Shown here: positions 45,135 to 53,594 of the stretch, in pieces | Layout: each line of letters starts with the position of its first letter | How positions within the stretch are numbered: the first letter of the stretch is position 1 | NCBI GenBank assembly: GCA_963729275.1 | Contig: CAVSNH010000004.1 | Coordinates: forward strand, 744,001-808,000 | DNA length: 64,000 nucleotides | Source of the DNA: CAVSNH01 sp963729275 | GTDB taxonomy: Bacteria > Actinomycetota > Acidimicrobiia > Acidimicrobiales > RAAP-2 | Direction: 5' to 3' | Position numbers and translations under genes: made by a program | Notes under the pieces: model-generated | Told to the model about the DNA's origin: nothing | The model's input: only the letters and a program-made list of their open reading frames with translations | Databases searched by the model: none

Positions 45135-46016
45135 TCAGGGGTGGACAGCTAGCGGCCGACCCGCGATTGCGCCCCGTAGAGCGTTGAGTTGGTCGACCGA
45201 TGCCTGTGCCCGTTTCGGTTGGTTCGCTGCCATCGAAAGGGCCAATGCCTCGATGAGGACGATCGTCGTGGCATGCGAGGCGAACATTCCTTGCCGCCCG
45301 CGTCCGCTCAACAGACACACCGGAATCTGCCACTCGGAAGACACGGAAACGGAATCTGTGACGAACACGACATCGCATCCGACCTCCTCCGCTCTCTCGA
45401 GGAGTACTCGGACATGCCGGTGCAGCCTGCCGTAGGCGAGCACGATGACGGCGTGACCCGACTTCACGCTCAACAGTTCATCGGCACCATCAAAGCCCGC
45501 GTGGGTGAGAGAGCCGGAGTCTTTTCCGAGTCGCCGGAGGAGGAAGGCGGCGTAGCCGGCGAGAGATGCAGAAGGCCCGACACCACTCCACCAGACAAAC
45601 GAGGCCCGTTCGATGATCAAATTTGCGGCGCGAAACTCTGACTCGGGGATTCTCTCAGCCATTGCCATGAGATCCCCACGCTGACGCTCGATACTCGCCC
45701 GTAGCTCGGCGTCGGGATCCTGGACGGCATCGAGACTCTTGCGTAGACGCTCTTCGATGGGCACCTCAGCGCTCTGGCTCGCCACGAATCGCCTCAGATC
45801 TCGAAAGCCCTCGAATCCGAGAGACCGGGCAGTGCGAATCACCGTTGCGTCGCTCGTCCCGATCGATTGAGCGATCTCGCGAGCGGACATGGCCCCGGCA
45901 CGCGGCCCGGTCGCAAGCAGAAACTCCGCTACGGACCGCTCGACTGGGCTGTTGAGAAGCGCCGACCTCGCAGCCAGGGTGCCGGATGTAGTGTTCTCGT
46001 CAGACTCTTGAGTCAT
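45135..46016 (-). CDS. RpiR/MurR-family transcription regulator with SIS domain
   Basis: The 293-residue protein has an N-terminal RpiR helix-turn-helix (AREIAQSIGTSDATVIRTAR, then SLGFEGFRDLRR, about residues 45-75) and a C-terminal SIS sugar-phosphate-binding domain (SFVWWSGVGPSASLAGYAAF near residue 140; VIVLAYGRLHRHVRVLLERA). Members respond to phosphosugars. ATG 46016 directly abuts an 18-base perfect palindrome, so it very probably represses itself and the divergent gene at 46054. No sugar enzyme is adjacent, which leaves the effector open. Confidence 0.88.
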   Translation of the reverse strand: MTQESDENTTSGTLAARSALLNSPVERSVAEFLLATGPRAGAMSAREIAQSIGTSDATVIRTARSLGFEGFRDLRRFVASQSAEVPIEERLRKSLDAVQDPDAELRASIERQRGDLMAMAERIPESEFRAANLIIERASFVWWSGVGPSASLAGYAAFLLRRLGKDSGSLTHAGFDGADELLSVKSGHAVIVLAYGRLHRHVRVLLERAEEVGCDVVFVTDSVSVSSEWQIPVCLLSGRGRQGMFASHATTIVLIEALALSMAANQPKRAQASVDQLNALRGAIAGRPLAVHP

Positions 46017-46034
46017 ATGTAGCAAATGCTACAT
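46017..46034. promoter_or_regulatory. Operator ATGTAGCA-AA-TGCTACAT between rpiR-type gene and its divergent neighbour
   Basis: A perfect 8-2-8 palindrome fills the narrow space between the two divergent starts (46016 and 46054). Position and symmetry strongly suggest it is the site of the RpiR-type protein, shutting both promoters at once. Confidence 0.65.
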
Positions 46035-46053
46035 CGTGCGACGAGGTCGAAAC

Positions 46054-46803
46054 GTGAAGAACGAAACCCTCCTGCTTCTGGCAGTCGTACTCGCAACTGC
46101 CGTCGAGATGGTCGAGGCGTTGACCATCGTGCTCGCAGTGGGCGTGACCCGCGGGTGGCGCGCCACTCTGGCGGGCGTCGGAGCTGCATTCGTGGTGCTG
46201 GGGGTCGCCGTGGCGGCAGTCGGTCCGGCGATCAGTCATCTCTCCCTGACGCCGTTGCGCCTGGTCGTCGGCGGACTGCTCTTGATATTCGGCATTCAAT
46301 GGAGCCGAAAGGCAATTCTTCGCTCGAGTGGGTACAAGACGATGCACGACGAGGACGCCATCTTCGACTCGACGCGGGTTGCCGCCATCGATGCACCACG
46401 AGGAGCATCCTTCGACGGCTACTCGTTCAGTATTGCCTTCAAGGGTGTATTCCTCGAAGGCCTCGAAATCGTCTTCATCGTTGTCTCGTTCGGAGCCACA
46501 CAACATCGGCTGGCGATAAGCGCACTCGTTGCATCATTGACGGTGGTCGCCGTAGCGGCGGTGGGGGTTCTCATTCATCGACCGCTGAGCCGCGTGCCCG
46601 AGAACACGATGAAGTTCATCGTCGGGATACTCCTGACGTCCTTCGGGATGTTCTGGTCGGCCGAAGGAGCAGGGATCGCCTGGCCGGGAGGCGAGAGTGC
46701 CATTCTCGTGCTTATCGCTCTCATGGCCGGCACGGGCGTCCTTCTTTCCCGTGCTCTTCGACGTCAGCACGGACGGATCTTCGCTCCTCAGGTTCCATCG
46801 TGA
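46054..46803 (+). CDS. COG4280-like membrane protein of unknown function
   Basis: The 249-residue protein has about seven helices in two similar halves. The first holds ATAVEMVEALTIVLAVGVTR and the second GVFLEGLEIVFIVVSFGA; each has a conserved acidic residue near ExxE/EGLE inside the membrane, reminiscent of duplicated metal or cation transporters. The start is GTG 46054, eight bases after GAGG. It overlaps the next small gene by GTGA. Regulation by the divergent RpiR protein is likely. Transport is inference only. Confidence 0.7.
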   Translation: MKNETLLLLAVVLATAVEMVEALTIVLAVGVTRGWRATLAGVGAAFVVLGVAVAAVGPAISHLSLTPLRLVVGGLLLIFGIQWSRKAILRSSGYKTMHDEDAIFDSTRVAAIDAPRGASFDGYSFSIAFKGVFLEGLEIVFIVVSFGATQHRLAISALVASLTVVAVAAVGVLIHRPLSRVPENTMKFIVGILLTSFGMFWSAEGAGIAWPGGESAILVLIALMAGTGVLLSRALRRQHGRIFAPQVPS

Positions 46804-47000
46804 TCTATCTGCGTCGGTTCAGCCGCTTCTGGTACGACTTCGTGGTCGGTGATGACTGGACGGTGGCGCTCGGTGTGGTGGCGGCCCTCGCCGTCACCTG
46901 GTTTGCCACCCACCACGGGCGGAACTGGTACTGGCTCCTGCCTGTGGCCGTCGTCGCGCTGATCGTTGTGTCCCTCCGTCGAGTCAGTCGGGGGCGGTGA
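46800..47000 (+). CDS. Small two-helix membrane protein coupled to the COG4280-like gene
   Basis: The 66-residue product starts at a GTG that overlaps the upstream stop (GTGA). It begins with a short basic stretch (YLRRFSRFWYDFVVGDDW), has two hydrophobic segments (VALGVVAALAVTWFATHHG and WYWLLPVAVVALIVVSL) and ends RRVSRGR. The translational coupling and clear membrane design support a real small subunit or partner of the preceding membrane protein. Confidence 0.7.
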   Translation: MIYLRRFSRFWYDFVVGDDWTVALGVVAALAVTWFATHHGRNWYWLLPVAVVALIVVSLRRVSRGR

Positions 47001-47214
47001 TGGTGCGCCCGCGATACAACACCACGTTCTGGTCGTGGCCGAAAATGCTCGATGTTGGTTTTCGACTTCCAAGGATTGAACGAAGGCCAGCCCCCTCCGA
47101 GGGTGTCCTGACCAAGGGCGCTTCGACAGACCCAGGACCGCAGCACCTACGAAGCAGGGCTACGGCCAAGACTTGCCGAGTTCTCTCCCTGCGTGAGATC
47201 AGGATGGCAATCGT

Positions 47215-48066
47215 ATGACACCTCCGAGGCGTCCCCGAAGAGTCCCTCGGGACTCGAGATCGAAAGCCTCGGCAGGTTCCGGCCAAGTCCCGCTGATGGG
47301 CCAGATCTTTCCGTCGCCTGTCGCTGCCAAGGTGCCCGAGGTCATCTTCGTCTTTTGGATCGTCAAGATCCTGACCACCGCCGGCGGAGAAGCGACGTCC
47401 GACTACCTCAAGACCTGGGGCAACATCCGCGGCGGTGGGACCGAAGTCGTCCTGTTCGTGGCCGGGCTTGTCATTCAGTTCGCGACACGTCGGTACCGGG
47501 CGTTCGCCTACTGGTTCTTGGCCTTTGCCATCGCGATCTTCGGCACGGGCGTCTCGGACTTCCTTCACCTCGACGTGGGCATCCCCTACGCCGGGACGAC
47601 CTTGCTGTGGGCGGTCATCCTGGCTGCCATTTTCTGGATCTGGCACTTCAGCGAAGGGACGCTGTCCATTCACAGCATCACCACGCAACGACGTGAAGCC
47701 TTCTACTGGGCGACTGTGTTCGCGACCTTCGCGCTCGGAACTGCCCTCGGAGACTTCACCGCGACCTCACTCGGCCTGGGCTACCTGGCCTCGACCGTCC
47801 TTTTCGGAATCGTCATCTTGATCCCGGCCCTGGCGTGGTGGCGTCTCGGCCTGAACAGCATCGTGGCCTTCTGGATGGCTTACGTCGTGACCCGTCCACT
47901 CGGAGCCTCCCTCGCCGACTACATCAGCAAGCCAGCCCATATCAGCGGGATTGGCTTCGGTGACGGCCCCACCGCACTGGTGTTCGCCGCGGCCGTCTTC
48001 GTCTTCGTCTCCTACCTGGCGATCGCTCGTCCTGATATCCAGAAGGGCAAGCTGAGGTCTGTGTAA
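47215..48066 (+). CDS. COG4705-like membrane protein of unknown function
   Basis: The 283-residue product has a basic N-terminus and then about eight helices. Characteristic are AAKVPEVIFVFWIVKILTTA, GGEATSDYL, and FWIWHFSEGTLSIHSITTQR with FALGTALGDFTATSLGLGY, two halves with the same GEATSD/GTALGD pattern, as in COG4705 proteins. ATG 47215 is used, but ATG 47296 is equally possible because the domain starts after it; ribosome sites are weak at both. It may belong to the RpiR-controlled set, 214 bases downstream of the small gene. Confidence 0.75.
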   Translation: MTPPRRPRRVPRDSRSKASAGSGQVPLMGQIFPSPVAAKVPEVIFVFWIVKILTTAGGEATSDYLKTWGNIRGGGTEVVLFVAGLVIQFATRRYRAFAYWFLAFAIAIFGTGVSDFLHLDVGIPYAGTTLLWAVILAAIFWIWHFSEGTLSIHSITTQRREAFYWATVFATFALGTALGDFTATSLGLGYLASTVLFGIVILIPALAWWRLGLNSIVAFWMAYVVTRPLGASLADYISKPAHISGIGFGDGPTALVFAAAVFVFVSYLAIARPDIQKGKLRSV

Positions 48067-48082
48067 CGTTCGCCCGCAGGAC

Positions 48083-48123
48083 GCTGATGGGCGACTGGCG
48101 GCCGAGGGCCGTCCCCCGTCAGC
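48083..48123. terminator. Hairpin GCTGATGGG / CCCGTCAGC
   Basis: Nine paired bases (one G-T) enclose 23 bases, 17 bases after the stop at 48066. There is no T-run. It probably ends the transcript of the membrane protein. Confidence 0.4.
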
Positions 48124-48285
48124 GGTCCCGGACGATCAGCGCAGGACCCTTGTCACCCCTGATCTACGCCTTCGCTACGACCATCTACCCGGGTTTCGGT
48201 ACGAATCGGTCCACGAGCTGGGTGCGTTCGGCCACCCTTGGGCTTTGTTAACGCAGGGCGACGCGAGATGCAGCACTGTTTCTGC

Positions 48286-50841
48286 TTACTCGATCGCCTG
48301 GTGCACCATTGCCGCCGGCTGGCGGCCGGCGACGAGCCAGCCAACGATCGTCGCGAAGGCCGGCATGCCGAGAAGGATGAGGAGGAGATCCGCGACGGGA
48401 ACGTTTCCGAGCGCAGTAATCCCCCCGTTCAGCGAGTTGCTACGCAGCCAACCGATCATGCCGATGTAACCGCCCGCCACCCCTAGGAGTGCACCGAGAA
48501 AGCCGAGCGCCCCGGCTGTCACTGCCGTCAGCGTGCGCCGGGTGTAGCTGGACGCACCGGTCGCCGCGAGCGTGCGGAGATCGCTGGCGGTCTCGCTTCG
48601 CACGAGGCCCACCGACATGCCGAGCACACCAAGGGCGATGACGATCCCGAAGATCGTCGCCCAACCGATGACGGCGGACGAGGTGGGCTGGTCATTCTTC
48701 GACTCGACCGAGAGCTGGGTTGTCGACGCAGCGAGCTCTGCATTGCCGATCTGGGCCGCACTGAAGGGCTGTGATCCCTGGATCAGCCAGTCGCTGGTGG
48801 TCGCTTGGATGTGGAACTCGTTCATCGCGTGCTCGGTGATCACCGTGTTCGGCGCTGAAGTGCCCGTCGGAAGACTTCCCACCTCCTGGATGACGGGACT
48901 GGCGAGGCAGTCGGCCGCCGCGCTGCACTGCGAGGGCGACCGCGGGCCTGAACCGGGATTCTGGGAGGCGTTGTCGTTGTTGGATCCGTAGGTGAACGTC
49001 ATCCCTGAGACACCGGAGAGACCTGGTCGCGAGCTCAGGATGTCCGCGCTCGGATTGATCTGGGAAGCCTTGATCCCGAACGCCCGCAGCAGCTGCGGGG
49101 TCGCCACGTAGATCTGTCCGTCCCAGCTCCGGCCACCTTGCTCCGCGTTGAGACCAGCGTCGGGGGTCTCGAGCGCGATGAGCTGCGCGCCCAGCCCCCT
49201 CGCAATTTCCTCAGCGTGGGTTGCCAGCTGCTGCGGGGTCGCAGTCGTCGCGCTCGAGGAAGCCGTTTGGAGGTGGACCTTGCCGTTCGGCGTAAGGATG
49301 TGTGTACCCACCGGAGGCGGCGTGTTGGCGTGAAGGGCGAGTTGGTTGGAGGCGAGGTTAGGGCCCGCGTAGTCGAGCACATTTCCGTAGCGGGCGGCAG
49401 CCGCGAGCATGACGATCACCGCGACGAGGACCCCGAGGCTGATGGCGGCCAGCGCCGAACCCGAGCGTGCCCGGTACCGAGCCAGATCGCGCAATGCGAG
49501 CCGGGTCGCGATCGGCGCACTGTGACCGAGGCGCGCGGCCAACGACAAGAAGAACGGAGCCAGCAGGATCAGTCCGGGTACGAGAAGGACAATCCCGAAC
49601 AGGAGTTCCGGTGCACCCCCGCTGCCGTTGCCGTGATTCGTTCCACCAGAGTAACCGAGGAGCAAGAAGGCGACAACGAGAAGAACGATGCCAGGGAGTG
49701 CAGATCGGTGGATCTGACGAGGAGGGGTGGGCCGACCGGACAGCGCCTGGACGATCGGCACCTTGGTGATCGCCCGCGCCGGGCGGGACGCCGCGAAGAA
49801 CGCCGCGACGACCGCAAGCACCATTGCGGCGATCACCACAGTCCACGAGAGCGCGAGCACGCCGATGACGTGGTGGGAGCTCTGTTCAAGCTTTGGTCGG
49901 TAGGCGAGCCAGACAACGAGCCCGAGGAGGAAGCCAAGGATCGCACCGGCGACACCCACAACGGTACCGTTGGCACTGATGACGAGACGGACGTGGCGGT
50001 CTGTCGCGCCGGTCGATTCGAGCATTCCGATGGAGCGCATTCGGCGTTGCGCGAGCACCGTAAAGCCGCCGATCGAAACGAGGGCGATGAGAAGCATGCC
50101 GAGGACCAATGCGGCGATCGAGATCGTCTCGGGATTGATCGGATTCGACTGCGCGACCGATGCTGGGGTCTCGACCTGAACGCCCTTGCCGAACGAATTC
50201 GGTGGAACGCCGAGAGTGTCGAACAACGCTGTGACTCCCGTCGGGTTCCTTACCTGGCCAGGGGCAACGAGCGCGAACTCGTCGAGGAGGCTCTGCGGGT
50301 TCTCCACAATGCCGACCACCTGGCGCTCGACACCGCCGACTCGCCAGGAGGCTCCCACCCTCAGATGGAACGCCGACGCCACGCCGCTCGTCACGGCGAC
50401 CTCGTCGGCGCCGAACGGGTAATGACCGGAGACGAGCGAGAGCATCGGACCACTGAAGGGTCCGTGCGGGTCCTGGGCGCGGAGCTGATAGGTGTTGATC
50501 GACCCCGGGATCGACAGCGTCTGGTTCTCGATCACCTCGACGCGGCCAACGTGCTCCAGCCTCGCGATGACACTCGCCGTGTGGGCGTCGTAGTTGGTGA
50601 AGGACACGGAGTACCGCGCCGTTCCGAACCCGGCATTCTTTGGCGGCGGATTGTTCATCGCGACGGCCGAACCCACGATCGTGGCCGCGACCGCGACGGT
50701 GATGAGAGCGAGGATCAGGTACTGCTGGCGCCACTCGCGCTCGAAAAGGCGCCATGCCCACCGCACCACGGCGCGGCGCGCCGGTAGACCACCATTGGCT
50801 GGAAGCACCTGAACTTGCGGTCGTTCGAGCGTCGTGGTCAT
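48286..50841 (-). CDS. FtsX-type ABC transporter permease
   Basis: The 851-residue protein has an N-terminal helix (about residues 40-62), a large extracytoplasmic part, three helices of a first FtsX domain (about 240-370; MLLIALVSIGGFTVLAQRRM), a second helix group (near 400-460), another soluble part and a closing FtsX domain (about 725-845; GLVRSETASDLRTLAATGAS). Permeases of this double-FtsX form work with a separate ATPase to extrude peptides or antibiotics, or to signal. The start overlaps the ATPase stop by ATGA. Confidence 0.85.
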   Translation of the reverse strand: MTTTLERPQVQVLPANGGLPARRAVVRWAWRLFEREWRQQYLILALITVAVAATIVGSAVAMNNPPPKNAGFGTARYSVSFTNYDAHTASVIARLEHVGRVEVIENQTLSIPGSINTYQLRAQDPHGPFSGPMLSLVSGHYPFGADEVAVTSGVASAFHLRVGASWRVGGVERQVVGIVENPQSLLDEFALVAPGQVRNPTGVTALFDTLGVPPNSFGKGVQVETPASVAQSNPINPETISIAALVLGMLLIALVSIGGFTVLAQRRMRSIGMLESTGATDRHVRLVISANGTVVGVAGAILGFLLGLVVWLAYRPKLEQSSHHVIGVLALSWTVVIAAMVLAVVAAFFAASRPARAITKVPIVQALSGRPTPPRQIHRSALPGIVLLVVAFLLLGYSGGTNHGNGSGGAPELLFGIVLLVPGLILLAPFFLSLAARLGHSAPIATRLALRDLARYRARSGSALAAISLGVLVAVIVMLAAAARYGNVLDYAGPNLASNQLALHANTPPPVGTHILTPNGKVHLQTASSSATTATPQQLATHAEEIARGLGAQLIALETPDAGLNAEQGGRSWDGQIYVATPQLLRAFGIKASQINPSADILSSRPGLSGVSGMTFTYGSNNDNASQNPGSGPRSPSQCSAAADCLASPVIQEVGSLPTGTSAPNTVITEHAMNEFHIQATTSDWLIQGSQPFSAAQIGNAELAASTTQLSVESKNDQPTSSAVIGWATIFGIVIALGVLGMSVGLVRSETASDLRTLAATGASSYTRRTLTAVTAGALGFLGALLGVAGGYIGMIGWLRSNSLNGGITALGNVPVADLLLILLGMPAFATIVGWLVAGRQPAAMVHQAIE

Positions 50842-51560
50842 GAATGCGGAGCGGGCTGGAGCAGCGATTCAGGGCTTGGGGGCGCCATCGTCTGGTCAAC
50901 GACCCGCCCGTCCCGGAGGAAGACAACCCGGTCAGCCCACGAGGCCAACTGAGCGTCATGGGTGACGACGACCGCGGCCACGCCGCGCTTGCAGGCGCCG
51001 AGGATCATCCGCATCACCACCTCACCGTTGGTCGAGTCCAGCGCCCCCGACGGCTCATCGGCCAAGAGCAGATGGCGATCGCCAACAACTGCCCGGGCAA
51101 TGGACACCCGTTGGCGCTCGCCGCCGGACAGCTCGTCGGGGTAGTGCGACGCCCGATCGGCGAGACCGAGCTCTTCGAGGACGGCCATCCCCGCCGTGTG
51201 TCCCTTCTTGGCCGAGACACCGTCGAGTTCAAGCGGAAGTGAGACGTTCTCCACGGCTGTCAGCCCGGCCAGCAGGTTGAAGTCCTGGAACACGTAGCCG
51301 ATCGAGCGGCGACGCATGCGGGCCTGGTCATTACGGGACATCTTGGAGAGGACGGCCCCGCCGACGAGCACCTCACCACTGGTCGGCTCTTCGAGGCTCC
51401 CGGCAATGGTCAGGAGCGTGCTCTTGCCCGATCCGCTCGCCCCCATCACCGCCACCAGGGAGCCAGGGTCGACCGACAGGTCGACGTCGTAGAGCGCCTG
51501 CACCTGGGCTGCGCCCTCGCCATAGATCTTGGAGATCTTCCGCAGTTCGAGCATGCTCAT
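50838..51560 (-). CDS. ABC transporter ATPase, MacB/LolD type
   Basis: The 240-residue ATPase shows Walker A GASGSGKST (about residue 39), the Q-loop GYVFQDFNLL, signature LSGGERQRVSIARAV (about 143) and Walker B LLLADEPSGALD (about 163) with the switch THDAQLA. The LAGLTAVENVSLPLEL stretch is typical of ATPases that pair with FtsX permeases. It overlaps padR upstream and the permease downstream by ATGA, a tight three-gene unit. Confidence 0.92.
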   Translation of the reverse strand: MSMLELRKISKIYGEGAAQVQALYDVDLSVDPGSLVAVMGASGSGKSTLLTIAGSLEEPTSGEVLVGGAVLSKMSRNDQARMRRRSIGYVFQDFNLLAGLTAVENVSLPLELDGVSAKKGHTAGMAVLEELGLADRASHYPDELSGGERQRVSIARAVVGDRHLLLADEPSGALDSTNGEVVMRMILGACKRGVAAVVVTHDAQLASWADRVVFLRDGRVVDQTMAPPSPESLLQPAPHS

Positions 51561-52138
51561 GGCCGCACCCCAACTCTCCGTCGCAGCTTCGGCATCGGGA
51601 AGGACTCGGGTCGCGGGGGCTCGGACGCCTCACGCTTGATCCGACCGTCGGCGGCATCGAGCCAGCGGACCACCGCGTCCAGACGAAACAGCTCGGCGTC
51701 GACGACCAGGGCGAACCCGAGGTCGAACTCGGCTTCGTCCTCCTTTAAGCGCGTCCATTGCTGCATGAGTTGGACTAGGTACCGGCGATGCACCTGGATC
51801 ACCTCGTGGACGTCGACACCCGGCATCCGAAGCGCCACCAGGATCTTGATCACCAGCTCGTCGCGAGGGGGCGAGCTGAGATCGGGCGGCGTGCGGAGCC
51901 AATCGTTCAGCTCTATCTGGCCCTCAGGGGTGAGACGGAACCCCTTTTGGGGGCCGTCCTCGCCGTCGTCGTCGGATTCAACCAACCCGTCGCGTTCAAG
52001 CCGCTGGAGAGTGGTGTACACCTGGCCAACGTTCAACGGCCAGACCTCACCAGTCCGAGCCTCAAACTCCTGTCGCAATTGAAGGCCGTACTTGGGGCCT
52101 TCACTCAGAAGAGCCAGCAAGGCGTGGCGAACACTCAT
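51557..52138 (-). CDS. PadR-family transcription regulator
   Basis: The 193-residue protein begins VRHALLALLSEGPKYGLQLR, then has EVWPLNVGQVYTTLQRLERD, the PadR winged helix, and a C-terminal helical dimerisation region. ATG 52138 is the family-consistent start. It is first in the operon with the ABC ATPase and permease and is preceded 26 bases upstream by a perfect palindrome, so it probably represses its own operon until a drug or peptide binds. Confidence 0.9.
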   Translation of the reverse strand: MSVRHALLALLSEGPKYGLQLRQEFEARTGEVWPLNVGQVYTTLQRLERDGLVESDDDGEDGPQKGFRLTPEGQIELNDWLRTPPDLSSPPRDELVIKILVALRMPGVDVHEVIQVHRRYLVQLMQQWTRLKEDEAEFDLGFALVVDAELFRLDAVVRWLDAADGRIKREASEPPRPESFPMPKLRRRVGVRP

Positions 52139-52163
52139 CAGATGGCCGATTTTGTTAGCATAC

Positions 52164-52178
52164 TGAGTATCGTACTCA
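52164..52178. promoter_or_regulatory. PadR operator TGAGTA-N3-TACTCA
   Basis: Perfect 6-base arms lie 26 bases before the padR start, with weak extension outward. Its place directly in front of an autogenous repressor supports the assignment. Confidence 0.6.
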
Positions 52179-52598
52179 ATAGCTCCACGAGTGTCCAGTT
52201 CCAAAAGTGGGCTGCAAGACACCGCAGATCGTCGAGGATTGGGGGCTTGGCCGGTCTCGAAGCAAGCTGTGACCCGAATAACTACGTGCGCAGCCTCGTG
52301 GCTGAGGCCCCCGATCGCAGGTGCCTATCTCGTTCTTCGTCGTATGCCGCCGTTTCGTCGTATGCCGCCGTCGTCCTGGCGATCGGCGCCATCGGGTTCG
52401 ACCAGAAGGAGCTCTGACTCGTGCGGTCAATGAATCAAGGGTGAGGTGCCGGCAATGTTCGGAGCTCAAAGTCGTCGGTTGCCGATTCGCAGCGACGCAA
52501 TCAATCGACGGCCGCGTCCACGACCTTCCGTTTCGGTGCCCGAAGGTCTGGGCAGGAAGCGGCGGGGCGGGACCTGGCCATTCCACATAGTCCGTTCT
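52179..52598. other. Divergent control region with an 18-base tandem repeat
   Basis: No gene is seen between padR and the MarR operon. A direct repeat (below) is the only structure apart from the flanking operators. Confidence 0.45.
52336..52371. repeat. Two tandem copies of an 18-base unit
   Basis: TTCGTCGTATGCCGCCGT occurs twice in direct succession without a mismatch. No function is evident. Confidence 0.6.
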
Positions 52599-52600
52599 AT

Positions 52601-52643
52601 GACTGTCCCTATTCTTGACAGTCCATCAGGCGTGGCGTACCGT
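52601..52643 (+). promoter_or_regulatory. Promoter and operator of the MarR operon (GACTGTC-N9-GACAGTC)
   Basis: A perfect inverted repeat at 52601-52623 overlaps a TTGACA (-35, 52615-52620); 17 bases on lies TACCGT (-10-like, 52638-52643). The expected transcription start then falls on the ATG at 52650, so the mRNA would be leaderless, a common actinobacterial arrangement. A protein bound to the repeat would block the -35 box. Confidence 0.55.
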
Positions 52644-52649
52644 CTCGGC

Positions 52650-53129
52650 ATGCCAACACCTTCGATAGCCGACACCTACTTCTCAATCCCCGAGCTGATG
52701 CGTCTCGCCCGGGGCAGCTACAAACGGGCGGTTGATATACGGCTGGCGGCTGGCGGCTTCGAGGACCTTCCCACTACCAGCGGCTACCTGCTGGCTTACC
52801 TCGCCAGTAGCGAGGAATCGATTCCTGAGAGGATCGAGGGGCTCGGCATCAAACAGCGCGAGTTTCGCCAGCTCGTCGACACCTTGGTCCTGCGTGGCTA
52901 TATCAGCCGCGAGATCGATCCGGCCGATGGGAGGGTGTCGCTCGCGCTCACCGAGCGGGGCGACGCGGCCAATCAGGCGAGCTTCGAGGGCTGTAACTAC
53001 GTCGACCGGGAGCTGGAGCGAAGGCTGTCCGAGGCTGAAATGGCGGGCCTGCGCCGCGGACTGGCCGTGCTCGGTGAGATCAAGCAGTCGCTGGCGGGCC
53101 CCGTGATCCGCCGCGGCCTGCCGCGTTAG
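52650..53129 (+). CDS. MarR-like winged-helix regulator 1
   Basis: The 159-residue protein has an N-terminal helix (FSIPELMRLARGSYKRAVDI), a winged-helix centre (GLGIKQREFRQLVDTLVLRG), the wing DPADGRVSLALTERG and C-terminal dimerisation helices. ATG 52650 is preferred over 52599 because promoter and operator lie between them. The stop TAG is directly followed by the ATG of a second, similar regulator. The ligand is unknown. Confidence 0.8.
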   Translation: MPTPSIADTYFSIPELMRLARGSYKRAVDIRLAAGGFEDLPTTSGYLLAYLASSEESIPERIEGLGIKQREFRQLVDTLVLRGYISREIDPADGRVSLALTERGDAANQASFEGCNYVDRELERRLSEAEMAGLRRGLAVLGEIKQSLAGPVIRRGLPR

Positions 53130-53594
53130 ATGGCAGATCGCCCCTCGTATGAGGACGTCCCGGTGCCGCAACTGATGCGCGAGGCACGCGACGTATACCG
53201 CGACGCAGTGCGACAGGCGCTGGAATCCGCCGGGTGCGACGACATTCCACGTAATGCCGTCTTTGTGCTCGCCGGCTTGGATCACCGCGCGTCCGAGGCG
53301 GAGTTCAGCTCCCAGGCCGATGTCGTCGCCTCGCTGGGGTTGAGCAAGCAAGCGGCCAGCCAGCTGATCGACACCCTCGTGCTTCGGGAATATCTCGAGC
53401 GCCGCAACGATCCCGTAGACCGGCGCCGGATGGAGGTCCGGTTGACCGCTCGGGGACGTAGCGCAGCGATAGCGATCCAAACCGCGGTCGATGCGATCGA
53501 TACGATGATTGCAGACCTGATTACGATCGACGAACTCGACGGGTTTCGCGCCGGGCTGGCGGCCTACAGAGTGATCCGTCAGCAGTCAGCGTGA
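53130..53594 (+). CDS. MarR-like winged-helix regulator 2
   Basis: The 154-residue protein is parallel to its neighbour: VPQLMREARDVYRDAVRQAL, LGLSKQAASQLIDTLVLREY and wing DPVDRRRMEVRLTARG. The shared LIDTLVLR/LVDTLVLR element shows tandem duplication. Here the canonical SKQAASQLID recognition helix and the DPVDRRR wing are kept, while copy 1 has diverged (IKQREFRQLVD), so copy 2 may be the main DNA binder. It overlaps the methyltransferase start by GTGA. Confidence 0.85.
   Translation: MADRPSYEDVPVPQLMREARDVYRDAVRQALESAGCDDIPRNAVFVLAGLDHRASEAEFSSQADVVASLGLSKQAASQLIDTLVLREYLERRNDPVDRRRMEVRLTARGRSAAIAIQTAVDAIDTMIADLITIDELDGFRAGLAAYRVIRQQSA

Noticed and set aside
49138..50787. 549-codon plus-strand open frame rich in Arg and Glu
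   Set aside because: It is opposite the FtsX permease; its charged, repetitive composition is typical of antisense frames to membrane proteins.
52599..52649. Earlier ATG for MarR regulator 1
   Set aside because: It would place the operator and -35 box inside the gene; the family match begins at 52650.
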